41,943 bases of DNA. Origin: Bryobacterales bacterium (GTDB lineage Bacteria > Acidobacteriota > Terriglobia > Bryobacterales > Bryobacteraceae). The stretch is taken from contig PNAJ01000115.1 in NCBI GenBank assembly GCA_003170295.1, forward strand, positions 148,975 to 190,917. The letters run 5' to 3'. Positions 8,089 through 15,322 of the stretch are shown here, one piece after another (within the stretch, counting starts at the first letter, position 1; the number at the start of each line of letters is the position of its first letter). The notes below the pieces were generated by a model. That model was not told the DNA's origin. It saw nothing but the letters and a program-made list of their open reading frames with translations, and searched no databases. Both the position numbers and the translations under genes were made by a program.

Positions 8089-9081
8089 ATGAGTTATCGA
8101 CTGACCGTAATGGCAGGCGTCCTGGCATTGACCTCGCTCGCTCCTCTGCCAGCCCAGACAAAGCCAAAAAACTGGACCGTTTCCCGCACACCGGATGGCA
8201 AGCCCGATTTGCAGGGTGTCTGGACCAATGCGACACTCACACCGCTTGAGCGGCCTACTACCGTGGCCGGGAAAGCAACGTTGACCGATGCCGAGGCCGC
8301 AGTATGGGAGAAAAAATCCAAAGACGATGAGGCGAAGTATGACGGGAAGGCCGACAACCCCATTGCGGACGCCTTAGGCTCAGGGGGAACCGGCGGCTAC
8401 AATGCGCTGTTCGTCGATCACGGCACGGAACTGGCGCGCGTCGACGGCGTGAAGCGGACTTCACTGATTATCGATCCGCCAGACGGCAAGGTTCCGCCGG
8501 TCACCGCGGACGGAAAGGCGCGCAACGCGGCGTTGATGCGGGGTTATAGCAGGTTCGATAGCGTGAAGGACCGGCCGTTAGGCGAACGGTGCCTGACGTC
8601 GTTTGGCTCCTCCTCCGGGCCGCCGATGCTGCCGGTGCTTTACAACAACAATTATCAAATCGTGCAGACTCCGGAAAATGTGGTGATCCTGGTGGAGATG
8701 GTGCACGATGCGCGAATCGTCCGTATGAACGGAACCCACGCTCCGCCCAGCGTGCGGCAATGGTTCGGCGACTCGATTGGGAAATGGGAAGGCGACACGC
8801 TGGTGGTGGATACGACAAACTTCACGGACAAAACGCGCTTCCGTGGAGCGTCTGAGAATCTGCACGCGATCGAGCGCTTTACGCGCGTCGATCAGAACAC
8901 CATTCTCTACCGGGTGACCCTCGACGACCCAACCACGTTTTCCAAGGCGTGGACGATTGAGTATCCCTTTGTGGCCACCAAAGGCCCGATCTACGAATAC
9001 GCGTGCCACGAAGGCAACTACGCGATGACCGACATTCTCGGCGGCGCCCGTAAGGCCGATCAGGAGAAGGAAAAGAAATAG
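8089..9081 (+). CDS. Exported protein of an uncharacterised acidobacterial family (paralogue 2)
   Basis: A 330-residue secreted protein starting 11 bases after the DUF6152 stop. The signal peptide runs to PLPA, with predicted mature Gln23. It has the shared family pattern: DGKPDLQGVWTN near the N-terminus, GERCLTSFGSSSGPPML in the middle, then WFGDSIGKWEGDTLVVDT, an AIERF motif and PTTFSKAWTIEYPF. It is about 70 residues longer than the paralogue at 6824, mostly in the N-terminal half. The substrate is unknown. Position and spacing indicate one transcript with DUF6152 and NIPSNAP. Confidence 0.7.
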   Translation: MSYRLTVMAGVLALTSLAPLPAQTKPKNWTVSRTPDGKPDLQGVWTNATLTPLERPTTVAGKATLTDAEAAVWEKKSKDDEAKYDGKADNPIADALGSGGTGGYNALFVDHGTELARVDGVKRTSLIIDPPDGKVPPVTADGKARNAALMRGYSRFDSVKDRPLGERCLTSFGSSSGPPMLPVLYNNNYQIVQTPENVVILVEMVHDARIVRMNGTHAPPSVRQWFGDSIGKWEGDTLVVDTTNFTDKTRFRGASENLHAIERFTRVDQNTILYRVTLDDPTTFSKAWTIEYPFVATKGPIYEYACHEGNYAMTDILGGARKADQEKEKK

Positions 9082-9096
9082 ACGAGACGATCGCCA

Positions 9097-9549
9097 ATGT
9101 CAATCCCCACCAAAATCGCCGCCCTTACTTTCGGTCTGTTTTCCATGACCTCCAGCTATGCTCAAACGCCGGCCGCCCCGGAGGCAGCCCCCAGCCCGTC
9201 ACTCAAATCCACCGGCCGCCTTCTGGAGTTGCGGACGTACTACGCAATGCCCGGCAAACTGGAGGACGTCCACAAACGCTTCCGCGATCACACGATGCAG
9301 ATTTTCGCCAAGCATGGCATGACCGTGGTGGGCTTCTGGGGACCGGTCTATAAGAAAGACGGTTCAGAAAACAAACTGGTCTACATGCTGTCGTTCAAAG
9401 ATCGCGAAGAGCGCAATGCCAAGTGGAAGGAATTTGGCAGCGATCCGGAATGGCAGAAGGTGTCCAAAGAGTCCGAAGCCAACGGAAAAATCGTCGAGAA
9501 GGTGGAGAGCGTGTTCCTGTACGAGACCGACTACGCTCCCGGGAAATAA
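9097..9549 (+). CDS. Exported NIPSNAP-family protein
   Basis: A 150-residue protein with a signal peptide ending SSYA and predicted mature Gln23. The ferredoxin-like dimeric alpha/beta-barrel NIPSNAP domain covers ~40-147. It begins LLELRTYYAMPGKLEDVHKRF, continues through MTVVGFWGP and LVYMLSFKDREER, and ends in a W..F..DPEW helix. NIPSNAP proteins are small-molecule-binding dimers of poorly known role. This one closes the run of exported proteins begun at 6824, starting 15 bases after the previous stop, and is followed by a repeat-bearing gap. Confidence 0.8.
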   Translation: MSIPTKIAALTFGLFSMTSSYAQTPAAPEAAPSPSLKSTGRLLELRTYYAMPGKLEDVHKRFRDHTMQIFAKHGMTVVGFWGPVYKKDGSENKLVYMLSFKDREERNAKWKEFGSDPEWQKVSKESEANGKIVEKVESVFLYETDYAPGK

Positions 9550-9552
9550 CCG

Positions 9553-9572
9553 CTCCCGAAGGTCGCGGCTCC
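9553..9572. repeat. Short dispersed repeat (copy of 2186-2205)
   Basis: Eighteen of 20 bases match 2186-2205 in the same orientation. It lies in the 60-base gap between the NIPSNAP and serine hydrolase genes. Confidence 0.6.
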
Positions 9573-9597
9573 AAAACAATCGTCAGGTTTGGTGGGG

Positions 9598-9603
9598 TAG
9601 ACT
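9598..9603 (+). promoter_or_regulatory. Candidate -10 element, leaderless start
   Basis: TAGACT ends six bases before the ATG of the hydrolase at 9610. There is no Shine-Dalgarno, so transcription would start at or next to the start codon. No -35 is evident. Confidence 0.3.
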
Positions 9604-9609
9604 AAACCA

Positions 9610-10854
9610 ATGCTCCGCCATTCGAAATTCCCCATGTTTTTGGCCGGCGCCCTGTGCGCGGCGGTCGCGTTCGCTCAACTGCCGGCGGCTAACCGTCCGG
9701 AGGATGTCGGGTTTTCTTCAAAACGCCTCGAAAAGACCAGGCAAGCGTTCAAAGCCGACGTGGATAATAAAACCGTCCCCGGCGCGGTGCTGGTGATTGC
9801 GCGCAACGGGAAGATGGTCACCTACGATGCCATCGGCTATCAGGAACGCGCCGCGCAAACGCCGATGAAAAAGGACTCTATCTTCCGCGTTGCGTCCATG
9901 TCAAAGCCGATCACGACCGTTGCCGCGATGATCCTGGCGGAAGAAAACAAGCTCGACATCGGCGCGCCGGTGGCGCAGTATCTTCCGGAGTTCAGAAGTG
10001 TCAAAGTCGGCGCGGAGGGAGTTGCCCCCAAGCGCCCGATGACCGTCCAGGATCTGATGCGCCACACGTCCGGGCTGACCTATGGGTTGTTCGGAAATTC
10101 GCCCGTCGACCAGATGTACCGCAAGGCCGACATTTTCAACTCCAAATCGCTGGCCGAGATGGTGAAGACCGTAGCGACCATGCCCTTGCTTCACCAGCCG
10201 GGAGAAGCGTGGGAATATAGCGTCTCCACCGATGTCCTGGGACGCGTGGTCGAAGTCGCGAGCGGCATGGACCTCGACACTTTTATTCAGGAGCGCATCG
10301 CTGGTCCGCTGAAGATGAATGACACCGGATTCTGGGTGAAACCGGCGGCCATTTCGCGGCTGGCGAAACCCGATGCAAAGTCCAACCTGCCCTTTGCCGA
10401 TCCGACCGTAAAGCCCGATCTGTTTTCCGGCGGTGGCGGCATGTTCTCCACTGCGGGCGACTACGCGAGATTTTCTCAGATGCTGCTGAACGGCGGCGAA
10501 CTCGAAGGAGTGCGGATTCTCGGCCCGAAGACGATCGCGTTGATGACCTCCGACCAGCTTCCGTCGAACACCGAACGCCATACTCCGGTCGCGATGGCGC
10601 TTGGATTTTCTGGGCCCACTCCGGAAATGGGCACCAGCTTCGGCTTGGGCTTCGCGGTTCGCGTGGATGCCGGCCGCAACCCCGTGCCCGGCTCCATCGG
10701 CGACTTTTCCTGGGCCGGGATCACCGGCACGTACTTCTGGGTGGATCCGAAAGAGAAGCTGGTGGCCGTCCTGATGGTCCAATCGCCGCAAGGCTCGAAC
10801 GGATTGATCTGGCGGCAGACGCGCACGATGGTGTATCAGGCGTTAGTCAATTAA
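9610..10854 (+). CDS. Exported beta-lactamase-fold serine hydrolase (class C / esterase-like)
   Basis: A 414-residue secreted protein with predicted mature Gln23. The SxxK motif is Ser96-Met-Ser-Lys99 (FRVASMSKPI), and the second catalytic motif is Tyr203-Ser-Val (WEYSV). A Gly-rich stretch near the C-terminus (AGITGTYFWVDP) occupies the KTG-like strand position. This is the Pfam beta-lactamase family shared by class C enzymes, D-aminopeptidases, esterases and transesterases. YSV rather than YAN/YSN argues for an esterase or peptidase rather than an antibiotic-resistance enzyme; the substrate cannot be read from sequence. The gene appears monocistronic, with a hairpin repeat just after it. 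Confidence 0.82.
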   Translation: MLRHSKFPMFLAGALCAAVAFAQLPAANRPEDVGFSSKRLEKTRQAFKADVDNKTVPGAVLVIARNGKMVTYDAIGYQERAAQTPMKKDSIFRVASMSKPITTVAAMILAEENKLDIGAPVAQYLPEFRSVKVGAEGVAPKRPMTVQDLMRHTSGLTYGLFGNSPVDQMYRKADIFNSKSLAEMVKTVATMPLLHQPGEAWEYSVSTDVLGRVVEVASGMDLDTFIQERIAGPLKMNDTGFWVKPAAISRLAKPDAKSNLPFADPTVKPDLFSGGGGMFSTAGDYARFSQMLLNGGELEGVRILGPKTIALMTSDQLPSNTERHTPVAMALGFSGPTPEMGTSFGLGFAVRVDAGRNPVPGSIGDFSWAGITGTYFWVDPKEKLVAVLMVQSPQGSNGLIWRQTRTMVYQALVN

Positions 10855-10864
10855 TGACACTCCA

Positions 10865-10883
10865 GGCGGGTTACCAACCCGCC
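10865..10883. repeat. Hairpin between convergent genes
   Basis: A perfect inverted repeat, GGCGGGTT-ACC-AACCCGCC, lies between the stop codons of the serine hydrolase and the convergent cytochrome gene. It could end transcription from either side, although no T-tract follows. It may also be a dispersed repeat. Confidence 0.6.
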
Positions 10884-10911
10884 GTGGCTGCCAGCCTGCC
10901 CCACATTAACT

Positions 10912-12117
10912 CTATTGCACTCTCGACTGGACCGGTCTACCGAACTTCGACGCGTCGATTGGAACGTTCGTCTGTATTTCACTCAGCTGAATGGAATTCC
11001 GACCGTCCAGCCACGCAAAGGTCAGATGGAAAGGCATTTTAATTCCGCCAACGTCACGATAATCGGAGTAGTCGACCTGGGTGGGAACCCGGCCGATCGG
11101 CGTCTTGCCATAGCGCACCATCCGCACGAGCAGACCAGATTTCTGATCGAAGTACAACGTTGCCAGCATGCCACGAGGGCCTGTTCCCTGAACAACATTA
11201 ACCGCGCGATCCTGTCCCACGCCCCCGTTGGCCTCCTTCGACGTTTGGCTGGATGGTCCAGGAAGATCGCTGATGGTGGCGGGTAAGCTCACTCGCAAGT
11301 TGGTCAGCACTTGCTTGATCTGTCCTGGGAACGATAGCTCCGCGTCCAGCTTGGCGCCATCCAGTTCGATGCCTGACAACTCGTAATCTGTCAGTACGGC
11401 GAGTGGAGTCATCATCCAACCGGTACGGCCATCGTAAGCTCTGACCTCGTCTCCGCGGCCCGTTGCGGCCTCAAACTGGATGAGCATGGTGCGCTGATCC
11501 GGAAATTTCGCGAAGATGTGGACTTGTCCGCCGCCCCCGAAGCCTCCGAATCCAACGCTGGTGCCCTTCGCGACATAGCTCTTCAGGCCGGCCAGCCGCT
11601 GATCGCCGCCGAGCGCCTGAATATATTTGTCAATAATCTCGCCGGCTGAAGGCTGGCCTGGCATCTGGACGAGAGCGTCATCCATCTCGAGCGACGCGGG
11701 ACCATATACAGTTTCCATAGCGGGCGTGGTCGATGGGCGATCGCGGCCATGATGGCAGCTCCAGCACGTCACCACCTGCCGTCCCGAGAAATTGTCGCGA
11801 TTGATGCCCGCAACCATCGTTACCATCTTGCGCGCGATCACCTTTTGCCGGGTGTCGGCCGCCCAATCCACTTTGTCTGTCCCCGCGCCGGTGTGACACT
11901 CCGAACAGTCATAGCCAACGGCTGCGCACATGAGTCCCATGGTTCCCATAAAATCGTCCACGGGAATCCCCTTGAGCACTTGGATGTTCTTGAAGACCTG
12001 ATCGGACGTCTGTGCTTTCTGTTGCGATCCAGCCTGGGGGGCGGCCAATACGACGCCGACCAGGGATACAACCGACAGGGCCGCGATACCTGCAATCGCT
12101 CTTGACCAGAACCTCAT
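10912..12117 (-). CDS. Dihaem c-type cytochrome, photosynthetic reaction-centre cytochrome subunit-like
   Basis: A 401-residue exported protein from ATG 12117, preceded by an AAAGGG site. An ATG 13 codons upstream has no such site. The signal peptide is ~1-25. Residues ~40-135 match the acidobacterial reaction-centre cytochrome c subunit-like family (VFKNIQVLKGIPVDDFMGTM). Haem c motifs are CSECH (71-75) and CWSCH (118-122), two rather than the four of true reaction-centre cytochromes. The C-terminal ~240 residues are beta-rich and look like the LolA/lipoprotein-carrier-like half common to these proteins (VDYSDYRDVGGIKMPF). It probably works as a periplasmic electron carrier; no photosynthesis genes are present. 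Confidence 0.78.
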   Translation of the reverse strand: MRFWSRAIAGIAALSVVSLVGVVLAAPQAGSQQKAQTSDQVFKNIQVLKGIPVDDFMGTMGLMCAAVGYDCSECHTGAGTDKVDWAADTRQKVIARKMVTMVAGINRDNFSGRQVVTCWSCHHGRDRPSTTPAMETVYGPASLEMDDALVQMPGQPSAGEIIDKYIQALGGDQRLAGLKSYVAKGTSVGFGGFGGGGQVHIFAKFPDQRTMLIQFEAATGRGDEVRAYDGRTGWMMTPLAVLTDYELSGIELDGAKLDAELSFPGQIKQVLTNLRVSLPATISDLPGPSSQTSKEANGGVGQDRAVNVVQGTGPRGMLATLYFDQKSGLLVRMVRYGKTPIGRVPTQVDYSDYRDVGGIKMPFHLTFAWLDGRNSIQLSEIQTNVPIDASKFGRPVQSRVQ

Positions 12118-12423
12118 GGGTATCCCTTTTCTCGCTTCATCTTTTCGTTGCTGCATTTCGGTATTGATTGTACTCCGATGTCGGGTTGGGGTGCAGTCGG
12201 CGATGTTGGTGGAATCCCTTCCTCACGGTCAGGGTTCGGTGTCAATGCCGATGGCGATCTCAGCGCGGATGCGCGGGATCACGCTGACGATCTACGTCGA
12301 CACGACTGTCGACGCGGCATGCCTGGAGGCGTGCGCCACAAGCCTTGCCGGTGATTGCGAGGTGATAACGAAGTGGCCGGCCGAACGGCATGTGTTCTAT
12401 ATTTGACTCTGAGGAGAACAACA
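12118..12423. other. Intergenic region between divergent genes
   Basis: These 306 bases separate the leftward cytochrome gene and the rightward Rid gene and must hold both promoters. A perfect inverted repeat, CGTCGACA-CGAC-TGTCGACG, is at 12295-12314. A 45-codon frame (ATG 12269 to stop 12406) reads through the repeat; I cannot support it as a gene. A GAGGAG site precedes the Rid start. Confidence 0.5.
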
Positions 12424-12894
12424 ATGAAGACAACGAATCGACGTAATTTTCTCGGTAAGGGTGCGGCGGTTGCGGCCGCGGCGACTGCTGTATCGGCAGT
12501 TCCCGCAAAAGCGCAGACGGCGTCGCCCACCAAGCGGGTGATCTATCGAGATGGGAAGAAACCGGCGAAGACTTCTCCGCGGATGAGCGGCACGGTGGCA
12601 TATGGCAATCTGATTTTCATTTCCGGCGTGGGCTACCACAAAGAGGGCGACATTACGGTTCATACGAAGGCCGTCCTCGACTCTATCAAGGCGCAACTGG
12701 AGAGCGCCGGGTCCTCGATGAATAAAGTGTTGAAATGCAATGTGTACTTGAGCGATCTGAAAGACTACGACGCCATGAACAAGGTCTATGACGGTTCCTT
12801 CGGCGACGAGCCTCCGGCGCGCACCACCATCGCGGCAGCAGGCGGGATTCCAGGAAATTCGCTGGTAGAGATCGACGTGATCGCCTGTATTTGA
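12424..12894 (+). CDS. Tat-exported Rid (YjgF/YER057c/UK114) family protein
   Basis: A 156-residue protein. A twin-arginine signal (NRRNFLGKGAAVAAA) is followed by an A-rich stretch ending PAKA, with predicted mature Gln31. The Rid fold covers ~40-156, with typical ISGVG, LDSIKAQLESAGSSMNKVLKCNV and the C-terminal signature PPARTT...GNSLVEIDVIA. The arginine (Arg133) and Glu149 that line the imine-deaminating pocket of RidA are present. Cytoplasmic RidA hydrolyses reactive enamine/imine intermediates; a Tat-exported version suggests an extracytoplasmic substrate, which is inference. The start is fixed by GAGGAG seven bases upstream. Confidence 0.85.
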   Translation: MKTTNRRNFLGKGAAVAAAATAVSAVPAKAQTASPTKRVIYRDGKKPAKTSPRMSGTVAYGNLIFISGVGYHKEGDITVHTKAVLDSIKAQLESAGSSMNKVLKCNVYLSDLKDYDAMNKVYDGSFGDEPPARTTIAAAGGIPGNSLVEIDVIACI

Positions 12895-13013
12895 GGGCAG
12901 ACGATCCCTTTTTCGAGGAGCTACGTCATACAGCAGAGGAGACGCGCGATGCACATTACACGCTCACTCTTGCGCCGCCCAGGCCTCCCTCAGATGATCA
13001 TCGCCATGCTGCC

Positions 13014-15272
13014 CTATTGCAGCGCGAACGAAATGATATTCGATCCCGCTGCCACGGCCACATACTGCCTGCCGTCCACCGCATAGGTCATCGGTGACGC
13101 GTGCCACTGCTGGTTGGTATGAAAATGCCACAACAGTTGGCCCGACTTCGCGTCCGCTGCGGCGAGCGCACCGCTCTCATCGCAAAAGAAAACCAGTCCG
13201 CCGGCCGTCGAGAGGACCCCGCCCCATCCTCCTCCACCGCCGATTTGCGGGATCTCCCAAACCGTTTTCCCGGTTTGAATATCGAGAGCGCGGAGGAACC
13301 GTTCCGGAGTTTCGCCGGGGACGCGCCGCGTGCCGCCTCCATAGAAGGACTTGCCCTGCTCCCACCACGCGTCGGACTTGGTATAGATGCCGCAGGACTC
13401 GAGAGCCATCACATAAAATAATCCGGTGGCCGGATTGTAGGCGCTCGAATACCAGTTTGTCGCACCGACCACATTTGGACAGGCCTTGACGCCCGCTGGT
13501 GTCGGGGTCGCGCTGGCCCGGACTCGCGGACGGCCTTTTTCGTCGATCCCGTCGGCCCAATCCATTTTTTTGACGAACGGCACACCCAGGAGAAACTCGC
13601 CCGTGGAGCGGTCGAGCACGTAGAAGAAGCCGTTGCGGTTGGCCTGGAGCATCAACTGGCGCGGCTTTCCTTTGAACGGCGCATCGATGGCGAGCAAAGG
13701 CGCTACGGCGTCCCAATCGTGCAGGTCATGAGGCGTGAACTGGTAATACCAGCGCAGTTTCCCGGTGTTGGGCTCGAGCGCGACCACCGAGTTGGCGTAG
13801 AGATTATCGCCCTTGCGCTCGTCGCCGTTGTAATCCGGGCAAGGATTTCCAGTCGGCCAATAGATGAGATCGGTAGACGGGTCGTAGGTCCCGGTGAACC
13901 ACGCATCGACGCATCCATGCTCGATCGCGCGGCCAACCCACGTCTCCGGGCCTGCTATGGTCGAGAAGCGCCACGCACGCACGCCTGTTTCGATGTCATA
14001 GGCGGCGATGAATCCGGGCGCGCCCTCGTCGCCGCCCGAGGTCCCGGAGAGAACCAGATTGCCGACCACGAGCGGAGCTCCGGTAGCGCCGTAGTGCTGG
14101 CGATAGTCCGCCATTTCGGTATCCCAAAGAAGCTGGCCGGTGAGACGGTTGAGCGCGATGATGTGCGCATGGTCGGTGACCATGAAAACCTTGCCGCCGA
14201 GCACCGCCACGCCGCGATTGATCGCGGACGCCGCATCGCCGATGAGGCCCTTGGTGAGCGGACGCTGGTAGTGCCAGATCTGGCGTCCGCTCTTCGCATC
14301 GACCGCGTAGCATTCGTTGGCCGTAGTGACGTACATGATCCCATCGACAACCACGGGCGTCCCTTCCAGGCGCTGCGCTCTCGCGATCGGGAACATCCAG
14401 GCCGGCGCCAGATGAGTGACGTTGGAAGCGTCGATCTGCTTGAGATCGCTGTGGCGGTTGCCGGTGATTTGCCCGTGGTAGGTCGGCCAATCGCCAGCGT
14501 TCGGATGGACGATCTGTTCGAACGGTATTCCGGCGGCGGTTGCCGTTCCTGGATTGACGGACGGCGCGGTTTCGCTGGTGAGACGAGAGAGAAATGCCAG
14601 TAGATCGCGGATTTCGGTCTCGGATGCCGCGATGGCAGGCATCAGCGACTTGGGCTCCCGCGTTTCACTGCTGATTTCCGATTTCGAAAACATGTGCAAA
14701 GCGCCGTCCGATGCTTGCAACTGCAAATCGTAGTTGCTTTCATTCTTTGCGATGCCGCTGAGAGTTTTGCCATTTTTGAGTCGGACCGTCACGGGACGAT
14801 AACCGGGCGTCGTGAGCGTTTCTGGACGTTTCAGAGCCTGTTCGATCTGCCCGAGCCTTCGTTCGCGAGCGACATTTGTTAGATCGGGCCCGAGAACGCC
14901 TCCGTGGCCTTTGATCATGTGGCAGCGTGTGCAATTTCCACGGCCGAAGAAAAATGCCTGGCCAGCCTGAGCATCGCCCGCGGACGGATGATCGGCTGCC
15001 GGAGCGCGCAACGCTGTGATGTGGGCGATCAGCGCGTTCATTTCGTCATCGCTGAAATTGAACGCGGGCATGCCTCCTTCCTCGATTCCGTTTTTGATGG
15101 TGTCGCGCAGGTTCGGCGCAGCGCGGCGGCGGTCGTTCTCGACAATCGTGGGCGCGTGCTCGCCTCCGGCTCCGTCGGCTCCGTGACATCCCGCGCAACG
15201 CGACGCAAACAGCTCTGCTCCGTCCTGCGCATAGGCGCAGAGGGCTAAACAAGCACAAAATGCTAGTTTCAT
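13014..15272 (-). CDS. PQQ-dependent dehydrogenase with fused N-terminal dihaem cytochrome c
   Basis: A 752-residue exported quinohaemoprotein. Signal peptide 1-15 is followed by predicted mature Gln16. Two cytochrome c domains come first: CAGCH at 26-30 and CTRCH at 114-118. A linker and an eight-bladed PQQ propeller (~255-752) follow. Likely metal/active-site residues are Asp415 (SGGDEG, where relatives have Glu), Asn476 (PTGNP), catalytic Asp519 and Asp521 (LHDWDAV). The adjacent cysteine pair found in most such enzymes is replaced by Ala347-Ala348 (GDAASAINRG). The enzyme should oxidise an alcohol, aldehyde or sugar and pass electrons through its own haems. It lies 50 bases behind the flavoprotein operon on the same strand. 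Cytochrome-first order is unusual for quinohaemoprotein alcohol dehydrogenases. Confidence 0.87.
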   Translation of the reverse strand: MKLAFCACLALCAYAQDGAELFASRCAGCHGADGAGGEHAPTIVENDRRRAAPNLRDTIKNGIEEGGMPAFNFSDDEMNALIAHITALRAPAADHPSAGDAQAGQAFFFGRGNCTRCHMIKGHGGVLGPDLTNVARERRLGQIEQALKRPETLTTPGYRPVTVRLKNGKTLSGIAKNESNYDLQLQASDGALHMFSKSEISSETREPKSLMPAIAASETEIRDLLAFLSRLTSETAPSVNPGTATAAGIPFEQIVHPNAGDWPTYHGQITGNRHSDLKQIDASNVTHLAPAWMFPIARAQRLEGTPVVVDGIMYVTTANECYAVDAKSGRQIWHYQRPLTKGLIGDAASAINRGVAVLGGKVFMVTDHAHIIALNRLTGQLLWDTEMADYRQHYGATGAPLVVGNLVLSGTSGGDEGAPGFIAAYDIETGVRAWRFSTIAGPETWVGRAIEHGCVDAWFTGTYDPSTDLIYWPTGNPCPDYNGDERKGDNLYANSVVALEPNTGKLRWYYQFTPHDLHDWDAVAPLLAIDAPFKGKPRQLMLQANRNGFFYVLDRSTGEFLLGVPFVKKMDWADGIDEKGRPRVRASATPTPAGVKACPNVVGATNWYSSAYNPATGLFYVMALESCGIYTKSDAWWEQGKSFYGGGTRRVPGETPERFLRALDIQTGKTVWEIPQIGGGGGWGGVLSTAGGLVFFCDESGALAAADAKSGQLLWHFHTNQQWHASPMTYAVDGRQYVAVAAGSNIISFALQ

Positions 15273-15322
15273 TTCGTGAAGACTAACGTACCGAAATTTT
15301 CAGGCGCGTGGTGGAGGACGGA

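Noticed and set aside
9610..10854. Calling the SxxK hydrolase an antibiotic-resistance beta-lactamase
   Set aside because: Tyr203-Ser-Val replaces YAN/YSN and no KTG triad is clear; the large esterase/peptidase branch fits better.
13719..14603. 294-codon plus-strand frame
   Set aside because: Antisense shadow of the quinohaemoprotein; no start signal or family motif.
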